From: JAODBQ01 sp047602055
Lineage (GTDB): Bacteria > Actinomycetota > Acidimicrobiia > Acidimicrobiales > Ilumatobacteraceae
Assembly: GCA_047602055.1 (NCBI GenBank)
Contig: JASGIG010000001.1
Span: 2,418,001 to 2,482,000, forward strand
Length of the DNA stretch: 64,000 bases
Reading direction: 5' to 3'
The notes below the pieces were generated by a model. That model worked only from the letters and a program-made list of their open reading frames with translations. It ran no database searches and was not told the origin of the DNA. Positions 33,036 through 41,912 of the stretch are shown here, piece after piece. Position 1 is the first letter of the stretch, and each line of letters starts with the position of its first letter. The translations under genes were made by a program, and so were the position numbers.

Positions 33036-34307
33036 TCAACAGATGCGGCGGATGGTGGGGTAGGGGTTCACCGCCGCGCCACCGCCGGGGTGGATCTCGA
33101 TGTGCAGGTGGCTGACCGACGTGTCGCCGGTGTGGCCGACGTAGCCGATCACCTCGCCCTTGCCGACGTGGCGGGAGCCGCCCTCGAAGCGGCTGAGGTG
33201 GGCGTAGAAGTAGTAGGTGCCGTCGTCGGCGGTCAGGCCGATCGAGTTGCCGCCGAGGCTGGTCTGCTTCATCCGGGCGAACCCGTCGTCCATCGCCACG
33301 AGCGGCGTGCCCTCCGGCGAGATCATGTCGGTGCCCTCGTGGTGGCGGCCGCCCGAGCGTGACGCCCCCCACGTGTCGCCGAACGCCCGCGTGCCGGCCA
33401 CCGGGCAGGCGAGGTCGGTGTTGACCGGCGCCGCGGTCGTCGCCGGGCTGGCCTCGGTGGCGGGTGGCTCGGTCACGGCCGGTCGGGTGATCGGCGGGTC
33501 CGTCGTGACCGGCTTGTCGTCGCTCGCACTCGGACTGGTGGTCGCGGTCGTCGTCGCTGCGGTGGTGGCCGGCGAGGCGTCGCTGACGCCCTCGCCGCGG
33601 GCGGCGGTCGCGACCGTGGCCGGTGTGGTCGCCGGTGCCGCCTTGGCCTCGGCGGCGGCCGCCGCTTCGGCGTCGCGCTGGCGCTTGGCCTCGAGCTTGG
33701 CCTCGTAGGCCGCCTTGACCTCGGCGTCGCGCAGCCGAGCCTCCAGCGTCGTCAGGCTGGCGATCTTGTCGTCGAGCGACTCCTTCGTCGCCGCCAGCTG
33801 CTGGCGGGCACGCTCGTTCTTCGTCTGCAGCCCGGCCAGCTCGGCCTGCTGGCGGTCGAGGTCGCGGCGGGTGGCGCCCAGCTCGCCGAGGTCGACCTCG
33901 CCGGCGCCGAGGGCGAACTGCGACAGCTGGCCGGTCTGGATCGTGTCCATGATCGAGGCGCCGAACGGCAGGGCCGACTGCGGCAGCGAACCCGTGTAGC
34001 GGTTCATCGCGATCGTCGCCAGGTCCGACTCCATCCGGTCGTACCTGGCCTGCGTCGCGTCGACGTCGCGCTGGCTGGCGGCGACCCGGTCGGCGAGATC
34101 GTTGGCCTCCTCGTCGAGGTCGGCGAGCTTGGTGGCGGCCGCATCGGCGTCGTCCTGCACGGCGATGATCTGTGCGGCGACCTGATCGGAGGTCGTGCTG
34201 TCGGCGCCGGCCCGAGGGGCCAGCACGGAGGCGGCGCACAACATGGCGACTGCCAGCCCGGGCGCCCAGCGGGCGCGCCGATCCCGTCGACCATGTTGCG
34301 ATCTCAT
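33036..34307 (-). CDS. secreted M23 (LytM) metallopeptidase with coiled coil
   Basis: 423 aa. A signal peptide (basic start RSQHGRRDRRAR, hydrophobic LAVAMLCAASVLA) is followed by a long coiled coil (about 35-230), a Thr/Ala/Pro-rich linker, and a C-terminal LytM domain with HHEGTDM and HLHIEIHPGG zinc ligands. The architecture matches EnvC/NlpD-like or mycobacterial cell-wall hydrolases that cut peptidoglycan cross-links or activate amidases. The internal ATG 34307 was chosen because it begins the signal peptide. It is divergent from the winged-helix gene, with a 23-bp gap. Confidence 0.88.
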   Translation of the reverse strand: MRSQHGRRDRRARWAPGLAVAMLCAASVLAPRAGADSTTSDQVAAQIIAVQDDADAAATKLADLDEEANDLADRVAASQRDVDATQARYDRMESDLATIAMNRYTGSLPQSALPFGASIMDTIQTGQLSQFALGAGEVDLGELGATRRDLDRQQAELAGLQTKNERARQQLAATKESLDDKIASLTTLEARLRDAEVKAAYEAKLEAKRQRDAEAAAAAEAKAAPATTPATVATAARGEGVSDASPATTAATTTATTSPSASDDKPVTTDPPITRPAVTEPPATEASPATTAAPVNTDLACPVAGTRAFGDTWGASRSGGRHHEGTDMISPEGTPLVAMDDGFARMKQTSLGGNSIGLTADDGTYYFYAHLSRFEGGSRHVGKGEVIGYVGHTGDTSVSHLHIEIHPGGGAAVNPYPTIRRIC

Positions 34308-34330
34308 GACGGGCGGACTGTAGTGGCGTC

Positions 34331-35473
34331 GTGGCGATCCCTTCCATCGACCGGGAGACCGTGCTGCGCTGGCGGTTCGCCCGTCACCAGCTGGACCGGC
34401 CGGCGGACTCGCTCGGCTCGGTCGTCGACGTCGACCTGCTCGACGCTGGTGTCCAGGACACGGGCGCCGACGGTTCGGCGTGGGCACTGGCGATCCGCGG
34501 GGCCCCGACCCCCGTGCTGCGCCGCGCTGGCGCCGGGAGCGACGAGCTGGCGATCGCCTGGACGCTGCGCGGTGCGCCGCATGCCTACCGCCGGCGTGAT
34601 CTTGCTTCGGTCGCCACGGCGACGGCGCCGTGGTCGGAACGTGACGCGGCCAAGCGGGTGTTCGACGCCGCGACGACGATGCGCCGGGCCGGGATGGACG
34701 TCCTCGACGGGCTGGCGACGGTGGCCGCGGCGATGCGCCGGATCGTCGACCACCCGATGGTCAAGGGCGACGTCTCGCGCCGCCTGGGCGACGAGCTCGG
34801 CGCGCCGTTCACGCGGTTCTGTCGGCCGTGCAACGCCGTGCATCTGTACGAGCAGACGTTCCGGCTCGCCGCGCTCCAGGCCGGGCTCGTCCTCCAGCCC
34901 GGGACGTCGCCGCCGGTGCTGGAGCGGGTCGGCAGCTGGGCGGCGCCCGCCTACCGGCGCCTCGCCGGCGATGCCGACGAGCGTTTCGACGTCATCCGCA
35001 ACGTCCTGCGCTTCTGGGGCCCGACCACGGTCGGCGACGTCGCCGGCTTCGTCGACGCCCCGGCGAAGGACGTGCGCGAGCACTGGCCCTCCGACGTCGC
35101 GGTGGTCGAGGTCGACGGCGTCGAGCGCTTCGTGCTTGCCGGCGACGAGCCGGCTTCCGCCGGGACATCCGGGGTGCTCCGGCTCCTCGGCCCGTACGAC
35201 CCGTTCCTGCAGCTGCGCGACCGTGAGCTGCTCGTGCCCGATGCCACCCGCCGCAAGGCGGTGTGGCCGACGCTCGGCCGCCCCGGCGCCGTCGTCGTCG
35301 ACGGCGAGCTGGTCGCGCTGTAGCGGCCGAAGACCAGCGGCTCGAAGCTGAACCTGACCGTCGAGCCGTGGCGCGGCTGGCGCACGGGCGAACGTGCCCT
35401 CCTCGACGACGAAGCCGCGCGCCTCGCCGACTTCCGCGGCGTCACCCTGCGCGCCATCTCGATCGCCGGCTGA
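34331..35473 (+). pseudogene. winged-helix DNA-binding protein (PF06224/AlkZ-like family) with in-frame amber codon
   Basis: The frame encodes 330 aa (VLRWRFARHQLDRP..., YDPFLQLRDRELLVPD, KAVWPTLGRPGAVVVDGELV) and then meets TAG at 35321-35323. The same frame continues with RPKTSGSKLNLTVEPWRGW and ends at TGA 35471-35473. In this family a Trp is expected at that point (xLWRPRxxGxxLxLTVEP), so TGG has become TAG by one base. The C-terminal 49 codons keep coding character. Either a recent nonsense mutation, a sequence error, or a slightly truncated functional protein. Family members bind DNA; some are glycosylases. Confidence 0.72.
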
Positions 35474-35511
35474 GCGAGGTTCAGGCGAGGATCGGATCGT
35501 CGGTCGTGAGG

Positions 35512-35525
35512 CGAACGCATGTTCG
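35512..35525. promoter_or_regulatory. LexA (SOS) box
   Basis: CGAAC-GCAT-GTTCG, a perfect GAAC-N4-GTTC SOS box 7 nt before the GTG of the mini-HNH gene, arranged exactly as at 6015-6028. A TANNNT-like hexamer (TAAGAT, 35527-35532) follows directly. Confidence 0.8.
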
Positions 35526-35532
35526 ATAAGAT

Positions 35533-35844
35533 GTGCTCGTGGAGATCGGGGGAGCCGTCGAGCGGGTCGTGAGCAGCTTGGAGGCGCTCGCTGAGGTCGA
35601 TCTCGACGCGCTGCGAGCTGTCGTCGAGGTGCGCGATCGGGATTGTCAGTGCCCGAGCGGCTGCGACGAGCCGATCGACGCCTGCGATGTCGACCACCTC
35701 GTCCCGTGGTCGCACGGCGGCGTGACGGACCAGGACAACGGGCGACTGCTGTGCCGCTCTCACAACCGCATCGAATCGCAGTACGCCCGACCACCGAACT
35801 GGATCGGTGATCGGTCGGGGACGATCAGCCCGGCCGCGGGGTGA
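35533..35844 (+). CDS. miniature HNH protein: deletion derivative of a DUF222/HNH gene
   Basis: 103 aa. Residues 1-26 (MLVEIGGAVERVVSSLEALA, EVDLDAL) match the N-terminus of the 6042-7073 protein; residues 27-90 match its C-terminal HNH domain (RAVVEVRDRDCQCPSGCDEP, DHLVPWSHGGVTDQDNGRLL, CRSHNRIESQYARPP). About 250-300 middle codons are missing, with the frame kept. HNH residues (DH, N, H) are intact. With its SOS box it is a compact damage-inducible HNH unit, or simply a decayed copy. GTG 35539 is an alternative start. Confidence 0.7.
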   Translation: MLVEIGGAVERVVSSLEALAEVDLDALRAVVEVRDRDCQCPSGCDEPIDACDVDHLVPWSHGGVTDQDNGRLLCRSHNRIESQYARPPNWIGDRSGTISPAAG

Positions 35845-36040
35845 AGGTGAGAGCGGGCGCCGCGCCCTGGTACGGCCACGGGTTGATCCGGCGGTGCACC
35901 GGGCCGGACGGTGGGACGCCGGGGCGGTCGAACGTCCGGGCGTGCCAGCCAGCGGAACGAGACGCGCCGCGGCGTCCAGTCGAACGAGCACGACCACGGC
36001 GCGACGGCGGGCAGCGGAAACGTCCGCAGGTGACCTGCCG
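35825..36040 (-). pseudogene. C-terminal remnant of an unidentified (GH16-like?) protein
   Basis: No start codon. Readable protein runs from about 36040: AGHLRTFPLPAVAPWSCSFD, then WTPRRVSFRWLA; after one extra base near 35935-35940 it continues RTFDRPGVPPSGPVHRRINP, then WPYQGAAPALTFTPRPG and stop. The FDWTPxRVxFR pattern recalls the C-terminal half of GH16-type glycosidases, a weak match. It meets another truncated remnant head to head at about 36035. Confidence 0.4.
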
Positions 36041-36435
36041 CGTCCGACGGCTGGGACGGCCGCCTGCAGGTCGACGTCGACGCGGGGACCGCCATCGCGC
36101 CCGGTCTCGCCGAGTTCCTCGCCCGCTTCGTCGAGCCGCTGGACCAGTCGAAGGACACCGACCAGCCGTGGAAGACGCCGTCGATCGGGTACGCCAACGC
36201 CGTTGCCGGTGCCATCGATTCCCCGGCGGAGCTGCGCACCGTCGCCCAGGCGCGACGACCCGAACGTGTCGTCGTGACGACCGAGGGCTACGTCGACGAC
36301 TCGGTCCACGGGACACGGCTCGTGATCCACACCCGCTACGACGGCCACGTGCCGGTCATCGAGCGCATCGATTGGGCGAACACCTGCCAGCCAGGGCGAG
36401 GCCACCAGGACGACAGCACCGGGCGTTGCGCCTGA
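36034..36435 (+). pseudogene. C-terminal remnant resembling an LppP/LprE-like lipoprotein
   Basis: Open from an in-frame TGA (36031-36033) to TGA 36433-36435 with no usable start codon. The protein has real-gene character: LQVDVDAGTAIAPGLAEFLA, DQPWKTPSIGYANAVAGAID, YVDDSVHGTRLVIHTRYDGH and the end RIDWANTCQPGRGHQDDSTG. The final segment (WANTCQPGRGHQ) resembles LppP/LprE-type mycobacterial lipoproteins; no signal peptide or lipobox remains. Truncated at its N-terminus. Confidence 0.45.
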
Positions 36436-36491
36436 ACCAGCGGTCGTGCCCCGTGAGACCCCGGCCGGCTCGCTGGGCGATGATCGTCGGC

Positions 36492-37292
36492 ATGGGAACA
36501 GGCATGGACTACGAGCAGATCCTGGTCGAACAGCGCGACGGCGTGACGTTGCTGACGCTGAACCGGCCGGAGCGGTTGAACGCCTACACGCCGCGGATGA
36601 TGGGCGAGCTGAGCGACGCGATCATGGCGGCCAACGACGACCCGGCGGTCGGGGCGATCGTTCTCACCGGGGCCGGGCGCGGCTTCTGCGCCGGCGCGGA
36701 CATCGGCGGTGAGTTCGCCGCCAAGCTCGACGAGCGCGACGCGACGCCGCCGCCGGCCGAGCAGCAGCGCGGGCGCGACTGGGTCGGGCTGTGCCGCTCC
36801 TCCAAGCCGCTCGTGGCCGCGATCAACGGCCCGGCGATCGGCGTCGGCCTGACGATGGTGCTGCCGTTCGACCACCTCGTCGCCGCCGCGGGCGCCAAGC
36901 TGTCGTGCCGCTTCGTCAAGATGGGCCTCGTCCCCGAGCTGGCCTCGTCGCACTTCCTGGTCACCCGCTGCGGCTGGGGCAACGCCTCGTACCTGGCGCT
37001 GTCCGGGGCCACGCTGCTCGCCGAGGAGGCTCAGCCGCTCGGGCTCGTCGACCGCGTCGTGCCCGGCGAGCGAGTGCTCGACGAGGCGATCGCGGTGGCG
37101 CGTGAGTTCGCCGCCAACCCCGGTCCGCAGGTGCGGATGATCAAGGAGCTGCTCACCGAGAACGGCGTGGAGACGGACCTGACCGCGGTCCAGCGCCGAG
37201 AGATCACCGCGCTCGAGCAGGCCTACCGCACGCCCGAGCACCGCGAGGCGGTGCAGGCGTTCCTGGAGAGGCGCCCGCCGCAGTTCAGGTGA
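36492..37292 (+). CDS. enoyl-CoA hydratase/isomerase family protein
   Basis: 266 aa crotonase-fold enzyme. The substrate/oxyanion-hole segments GRGFCAGADIGGEF and INGPAIGVGLTMVLPFD are present; the first catalytic Glu position of hydratases has MVLPFDHLV and the second lies in KMGLVPELASS, so a hydratase or an isomerase is possible. The start is ATG 36492 (MGTGMDYEQILVEQRDGV); ATG 36480 and 36504 are alternatives. It overlaps the convergent NAD-epimerase-like gene by 8 bp. A role in fatty acid or side-chain degradation is likely. Confidence 0.88.
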   Translation: MGTGMDYEQILVEQRDGVTLLTLNRPERLNAYTPRMMGELSDAIMAANDDPAVGAIVLTGAGRGFCAGADIGGEFAAKLDERDATPPPAEQQRGRDWVGLCRSSKPLVAAINGPAIGVGLTMVLPFDHLVAAAGAKLSCRFVKMGLVPELASSHFLVTRCGWGNASYLALSGATLLAEEAQPLGLVDRVVPGERVLDEAIAVAREFAANPGPQVRMIKELLTENGVETDLTAVQRREITALEQAYRTPEHREAVQAFLERRPPQFR

Positions 37293-38139
37293 CCGCGGCG
37301 CGCACGCACGCCTCGACGTCGTGCTGCGGCGTGAAGCCGGTGGCCTCGATCGCCGTCGTGTCGAGGCACCGGCCGAAGCGGAGCAGGTCGGCGGCGCTCG
37401 ATGCGACACAGGGCGCGCCGACCCGTGACATCTGCTCGGCCCAACGTCGCGACGCGACGATCGCCGGGGTGATCGGGTGCCCGGCGAGCCGTGCCGTGTG
37501 CCGCCACGTCGTCGTGCCGCGGCTGGCGACGTTCATCGTCCCGGCCAGCTCGCGGATCGCCGCGTGCTCGATCGCGGCCAGCGCGTCGTCGACGTGCAGC
37601 GCCTGGACCTGCGGGTCGTAGCCGGCGACGAACGGCACCAGCGGCCGGCGCCACAGCGCAGCGAGCTCGCCGGCCATCCCCGGACCGGCCAGCTCGGCGA
37701 GGCGCAGGATCGCCACGCAGACGTGCGGCTGGTGCTCGGCGAGGTCGCGCAGGTAGCCCTCGGCCTCCAGCACCCGCGCGGCGCCCGAACCCGGCGGCGC
37801 CGTGAGCGGCTCGTCCTCGCGCCGCCACTGCGGTGCGGCGGCGAGCGGGACGTACACCTCGCTGGACGAGACGGCGACGACGGCGCGCACCGGCGTGCCC
37901 CGGTCGCTGAGCGCCGCGGCCAGCCGTTGCGTGGCGATCACGTCGGCGCCGCCCGTCGCCGCAGCCCCGGACCGCCCCGGGCACATCCCGGCGTGGACGA
38001 CGGTGTCGATCGACTCGGTGTCGATGCCCGCGGCAACGTCGGCGAGCACGACCGACGACACGCCGGGGAGGTCGCGCAGGCGCGCCGCCAGCAGCAGCCC
38101 GAGCGGCGTCTCGCCACCGGTGAGCAGGACGCGCGTCAT
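37285..38139 (-). CDS. NAD-dependent epimerase/dehydratase-like protein
   Basis: 284 aa extended-SDR fold with a shortened glycine motif LLTGGETPLGLLLAARL at the N-terminus. The region VVAVSSSEVYVPL matches the catalytic Ser area of epimerases, but the usual YxxxK is not evident (EAEGYLRDL takes its place). C-terminal substrate region LHVDDALAAIEHA. It follows the acyltransferase by 2 nt, so it is co-translated. Similar pairs in actinobacteria lie in lipid or cell-surface gene clusters. Enzymatic activity uncertain. Confidence 0.78.
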   Translation of the reverse strand: MTRVLLTGGETPLGLLLAARLRDLPGVSSVVLADVAAGIDTESIDTVVHAGMCPGRSGAAATGGADVIATQRLAAALSDRGTPVRAVVAVSSSEVYVPLAAAPQWRREDEPLTAPPGSGAARVLEAEGYLRDLAEHQPHVCVAILRLAELAGPGMAGELAALWRRPLVPFVAGYDPQVQALHVDDALAAIEHAAIRELAGTMNVASRGTTTWRHTARLAGHPITPAIVASRRWAEQMSRVGAPCVASSAADLLRFGRCLDTTAIEATGFTPQHDVEACVRAAVT

Positions 38140-38141
38140 CG

Positions 38142-38897
38142 TCAGGCCGCCCGTCCGGTGCGGCGGTCCAGTTCCTCCTGGATCCGCGAGCGGACGACGT
38201 CGGCCCAGTGGGTGACGTCGTGGCGGTTGTCGTCGCCGAGGCCCGCGGGTGCCCCGAGGTCGATGGGCGGCAGGATCGTGGCGCGCACCTTCGCCGGCCA
38301 TGGGACCATCCCGCCGAGCGGTCCGAACAGCAGTGCGTTGGCGGTGATCGGCAGCCCGGGCCGGCCGGGCCGGCCGCCGACGGTGAACAGCGCCGGCATC
38401 GTCTCCTCCGTGCCGGTGATCGCCACCGGCAGCACGGGCACCCCGGCGCGCATCGCCACCTCGACGAACCCGCCACGCCCGAAGCGCTGCAGCCGGTAGC
38501 GCTGCCCGAACGGCTTGGTGGTCCCCTTGGTGCCCTCCGGGAACACCAGCACGAGCCGGCCCTCGTCGGCGAGCAGCCGCTGCGCGTTCGCCGGGTTGGC
38601 GACGACACCACCGTTGCGCGCCAGCGCGGTGCCGAGGAACGGCACCTCGCGCAGCCCCGAGTGGTGCAGGGCGTACAGCGGCCGTCCGGTCGCCTCCTCG
38701 ACGCCGTGCATCAGCAGTGCGGCGTCGACCGGGATCGCCGCCGCGTGGTTGGCGACGAGCAGCGCCCCGCCGGTGCGCGGCAGGTGCTCGATGCCGTCGA
38801 CCTCGGTGCGGAACCACAGGCGCGTCGCCGGTCCGGTCACGCGCCGGACGGTGCGGCGCAGTCGCTCCGAGCGACCCCACGCGTCGACGTCGGTCAC
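38142..38897 (-). CDS. lysophospholipid acyltransferase (PlsC-like)
   Basis: 251 aa. Acyltransferase block I VANHAAAIPVDAAL, block II-like RNGGVVANPANA, block III VFPEGTKGTTKPFG and block IV AGVPVLPVAITGTEET. It transfers an acyl chain to a lysophospholipid or similar acceptor. The GTG start overlaps the stop of the flavin-binding gene (GTGA). Operon: PNPOx-like, PlsC-like, epimerase-like. Confidence 0.9.
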   Translation of the reverse strand: MTDVDAWGRSERLRRTVRRVTGPATRLWFRTEVDGIEHLPRTGGALLVANHAAAIPVDAALLMHGVEEATGRPLYALHHSGLREVPFLGTALARNGGVVANPANAQRLLADEGRLVLVFPEGTKGTTKPFGQRYRLQRFGRGGFVEVAMRAGVPVLPVAITGTEETMPALFTVGGRPGRPGLPITANALLFGPLGGMVPWPAKVRATILPPIDLGAPAGLGDDNRHDVTHWADVVRSRIQEELDRRTGRAA

Positions 38898-39295
38898 AGC
38901 CGCCGCCCGCCGATCTCGTCGATCGTCAGCGCGACGAACCGGTCGCGGCCGTGCGGTGCCCACGCCCGCAGCGGCAGCCGCAGCGTCGCCTCGTCGGTCT
39001 CGACGGGGTCGAGCCGGCCGCTGGCGATCACGCTCCAGCCGCGGTGGTCGACGTTGCTCGACCCGTCGATCTCGAAGCTCGCCGGGCGCCGCGCCGACGC
39101 TGCCCGCCAGATCGACCCGGCGCCGGTGCGGACGACGAGTCGCTCGCCGTCGAGGACGAAGTTCACCGGCCGGATGACCGGCGGGTTGCCGGCGACGGCG
39201 ATCCGCCCGATGCCGCCGGCGCCCAGCAGGCGCAGGCACGCGGCGCGGTCGAGCACCTCCAACCCGGCGCCGTCGACGATCTGCGGCTCGACCAC
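38894..39295 (-). CDS. pyridoxamine 5'-phosphate oxidase-like FMN-binding protein
   Basis: 133 aa split-barrel protein: GRIAVAGNPPVIRPVNFVLD, RTGAGSIWRAA, FEIDG, the GWSVIASGRL strand and a C-terminal RDRFVALTIDEIGGRRL. This is typical of small actinobacterial PNPOx/Rv1155-class proteins that bind FMN or F420. Substrate unknown. First gene of a three-gene minus-strand operon. Confidence 0.85.
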   Translation of the reverse strand: MVEPQIVDGAGLEVLDRAACLRLLGAGGIGRIAVAGNPPVIRPVNFVLDGERLVVRTGAGSIWRAASARRPASFEIDGSSNVDHRGWSVIASGRLDPVETDEATLRLPLRAWAPHGRDRFVALTIDEIGGRRL

Positions 39296-39369
39296 CGGTC
39301 CATCGTGCGGGACCCGGTGGCCGCGAGGTCAGGGGCGAAGGTCCCGCGACCTCGGGTATGTCCAATCGT

Positions 39370-39375
39370 TATACT
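39370..39375 (+). promoter_or_regulatory. -10 element of a leaderless promoter for the mazEF-like pair
   Basis: TATACT lies 7 nt before the GTG at 39383, so transcription would start at or next to the start codon, giving a leaderless mRNA. No Shine-Dalgarno sequence precedes the GTG. No clear -35 is seen. Confidence 0.6.
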
Positions 39376-39382
39376 CGAGCGC

Positions 39383-39622
39383 GTGGTCAAGGTCGCGGTG
39401 AGCATCCCCGACGAGGTCTTCTCGGCGGCCGACGCCGAGGCACGGCGTCGTGGCATGAACCGATCGGCGTTCTATGCGGAGGCGCTGCGGCAGCTCACGA
39501 CGAGTCGGGCGGTCATCGACGAGGCAATCATCGCCGGGTACCGGCGGTGGCCTCAGGAGAACGACCTGGCGGTGGACGATCTCGTCTCGATGATCGATGA
39601 TCTCGGCGACTACCCGTCGTGA
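39383..39622 (+). CDS. MazE-like ribbon-helix-helix antitoxin
   Basis: 79 aa. The N-terminal RHH motif VKVAVSIPDEVFSAADAEAR, then RRGMNRSAFYAEALRQL, is the DNA-binding and dimerisation part; the acidic C-tail (SMIDDLGDYPS) would wrap the toxin. It overlaps the MazF-like toxin start (GTGA), the usual arrangement. It probably represses its own promoter together with the toxin. Confidence 0.87.
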   Translation: MVKVAVSIPDEVFSAADAEARRRGMNRSAFYAEALRQLTTSRAVIDEAIIAGYRRWPQENDLAVDDLVSMIDDLGDYPS

Positions 39623-39930
39623 GATCGGGCGATGTCTACTGGGGGGTCACCTCTGCCGCGGGTGAGCGCCCGTATCTGATCATCACCCGGTCGGCCGCGA
39701 TCGCGGTCTTGGACCGGATCACCGTGGTGCCGTGCTCGACCAGGATTCGCGGGATCCCGACGGAGCTGCCGCTCGGCCGCGAGGTCGGGCTCGATCACGA
39801 GTCCGTCGCTCAGCTCGACTCCGTCATGCCGGCGATGAAGTCGAGCCTGCACCGCCATCTCGGCACCCTCGGACCCGACGCCCACGCCGACCTCTGCCGC
39901 CGCCTGGCGATCGCCTTCGGCTGCGACTGA
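39619..39930 (+). CDS. MazF/PemK-family mRNA interferase toxin
   Basis: 103 aa. Starts RSGDVYWGVTSAAGERPYLI, the MazF beta-strand pattern (GDVYxV...xRPxLI), with VVPCSTRIRGIPTELPLG and SVAQLDSVMPAMKSSL. It presumably cleaves RNA when freed from its antitoxin. GTG start coupled to the antitoxin stop. Located between a lipid operon and tRNA-Arg. Confidence 0.88.
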   Translation: MRSGDVYWGVTSAAGERPYLIITRSAAIAVLDRITVVPCSTRIRGIPTELPLGREVGLDHESVAQLDSVMPAMKSSLHRHLGTLGPDAHADLCRRLAIAFGCD

Positions 39931-39947
39931 GCGCATCGAGCGAGCAG

Positions 39948-40020
39948 CGCCCTCGGAAGGATTCGAACCTCCGACACCTGGTTCCGGAAACCAGTGCTCT
40001 ATCCCCTGAGCTACGAGGGC
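39948..40020 (-). tRNA. tRNA-Arg (anticodon CCG)
   Basis: 73 nt cloverleaf on the minus strand: acceptor GCCCTCG/CGAGGGC, D-arm GCTCAGGGGATAGAGC, anticodon arm CTGGT-TTCCGGA-ACCAG with anticodon CCG, T-loop TTCGAAT, discriminator G. No encoded CCA. It reads CGG codons, abundant in this GC-rich DNA. It is divergent from argS, the gene for its own synthetase. Confidence 0.95.
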
Positions 40021-40068
40021 GGGACGCCGAGAGGATAGCGACGGCGGGCGGCCGTTACCCTCGTCGGG

Positions 40069-41808
<1,740 letters not shown>

Positions 41809-41912
41809 GCCGCGACATCCGGGGGCTGCGCCCCCGAGCCCGCTGCGCCACATCGACGTCCGCTCCGCTGGCGCTCCGGCGGCCGCCCCGTCATGAGCTG
41901 CGCCCATGACGG
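41809..41912 (+). repeat. junction repeat family B, copy B3
   Basis: Between argS and lysA. GGGGGC-TGC-GCCCCC (41821-41835), core CATCGACGTCCGCTCCGCTG, then the inverted repeat CCGTCATGAGC (41888-41898) / GCCCATGACGG (41902-41912), one mismatch in 11 bp, whose 3' arm contains the lysA ATG. Closest to copy B1 in sequence. Confidence 0.78.

Noticed and set aside
35321..35323. Stop-codon reassignment (UAG as sense)
   Set aside because: RF1 with a normal PxT/GGQ is present and other genes end in TAG (for example VWA, hom, rpmE, thiolase).
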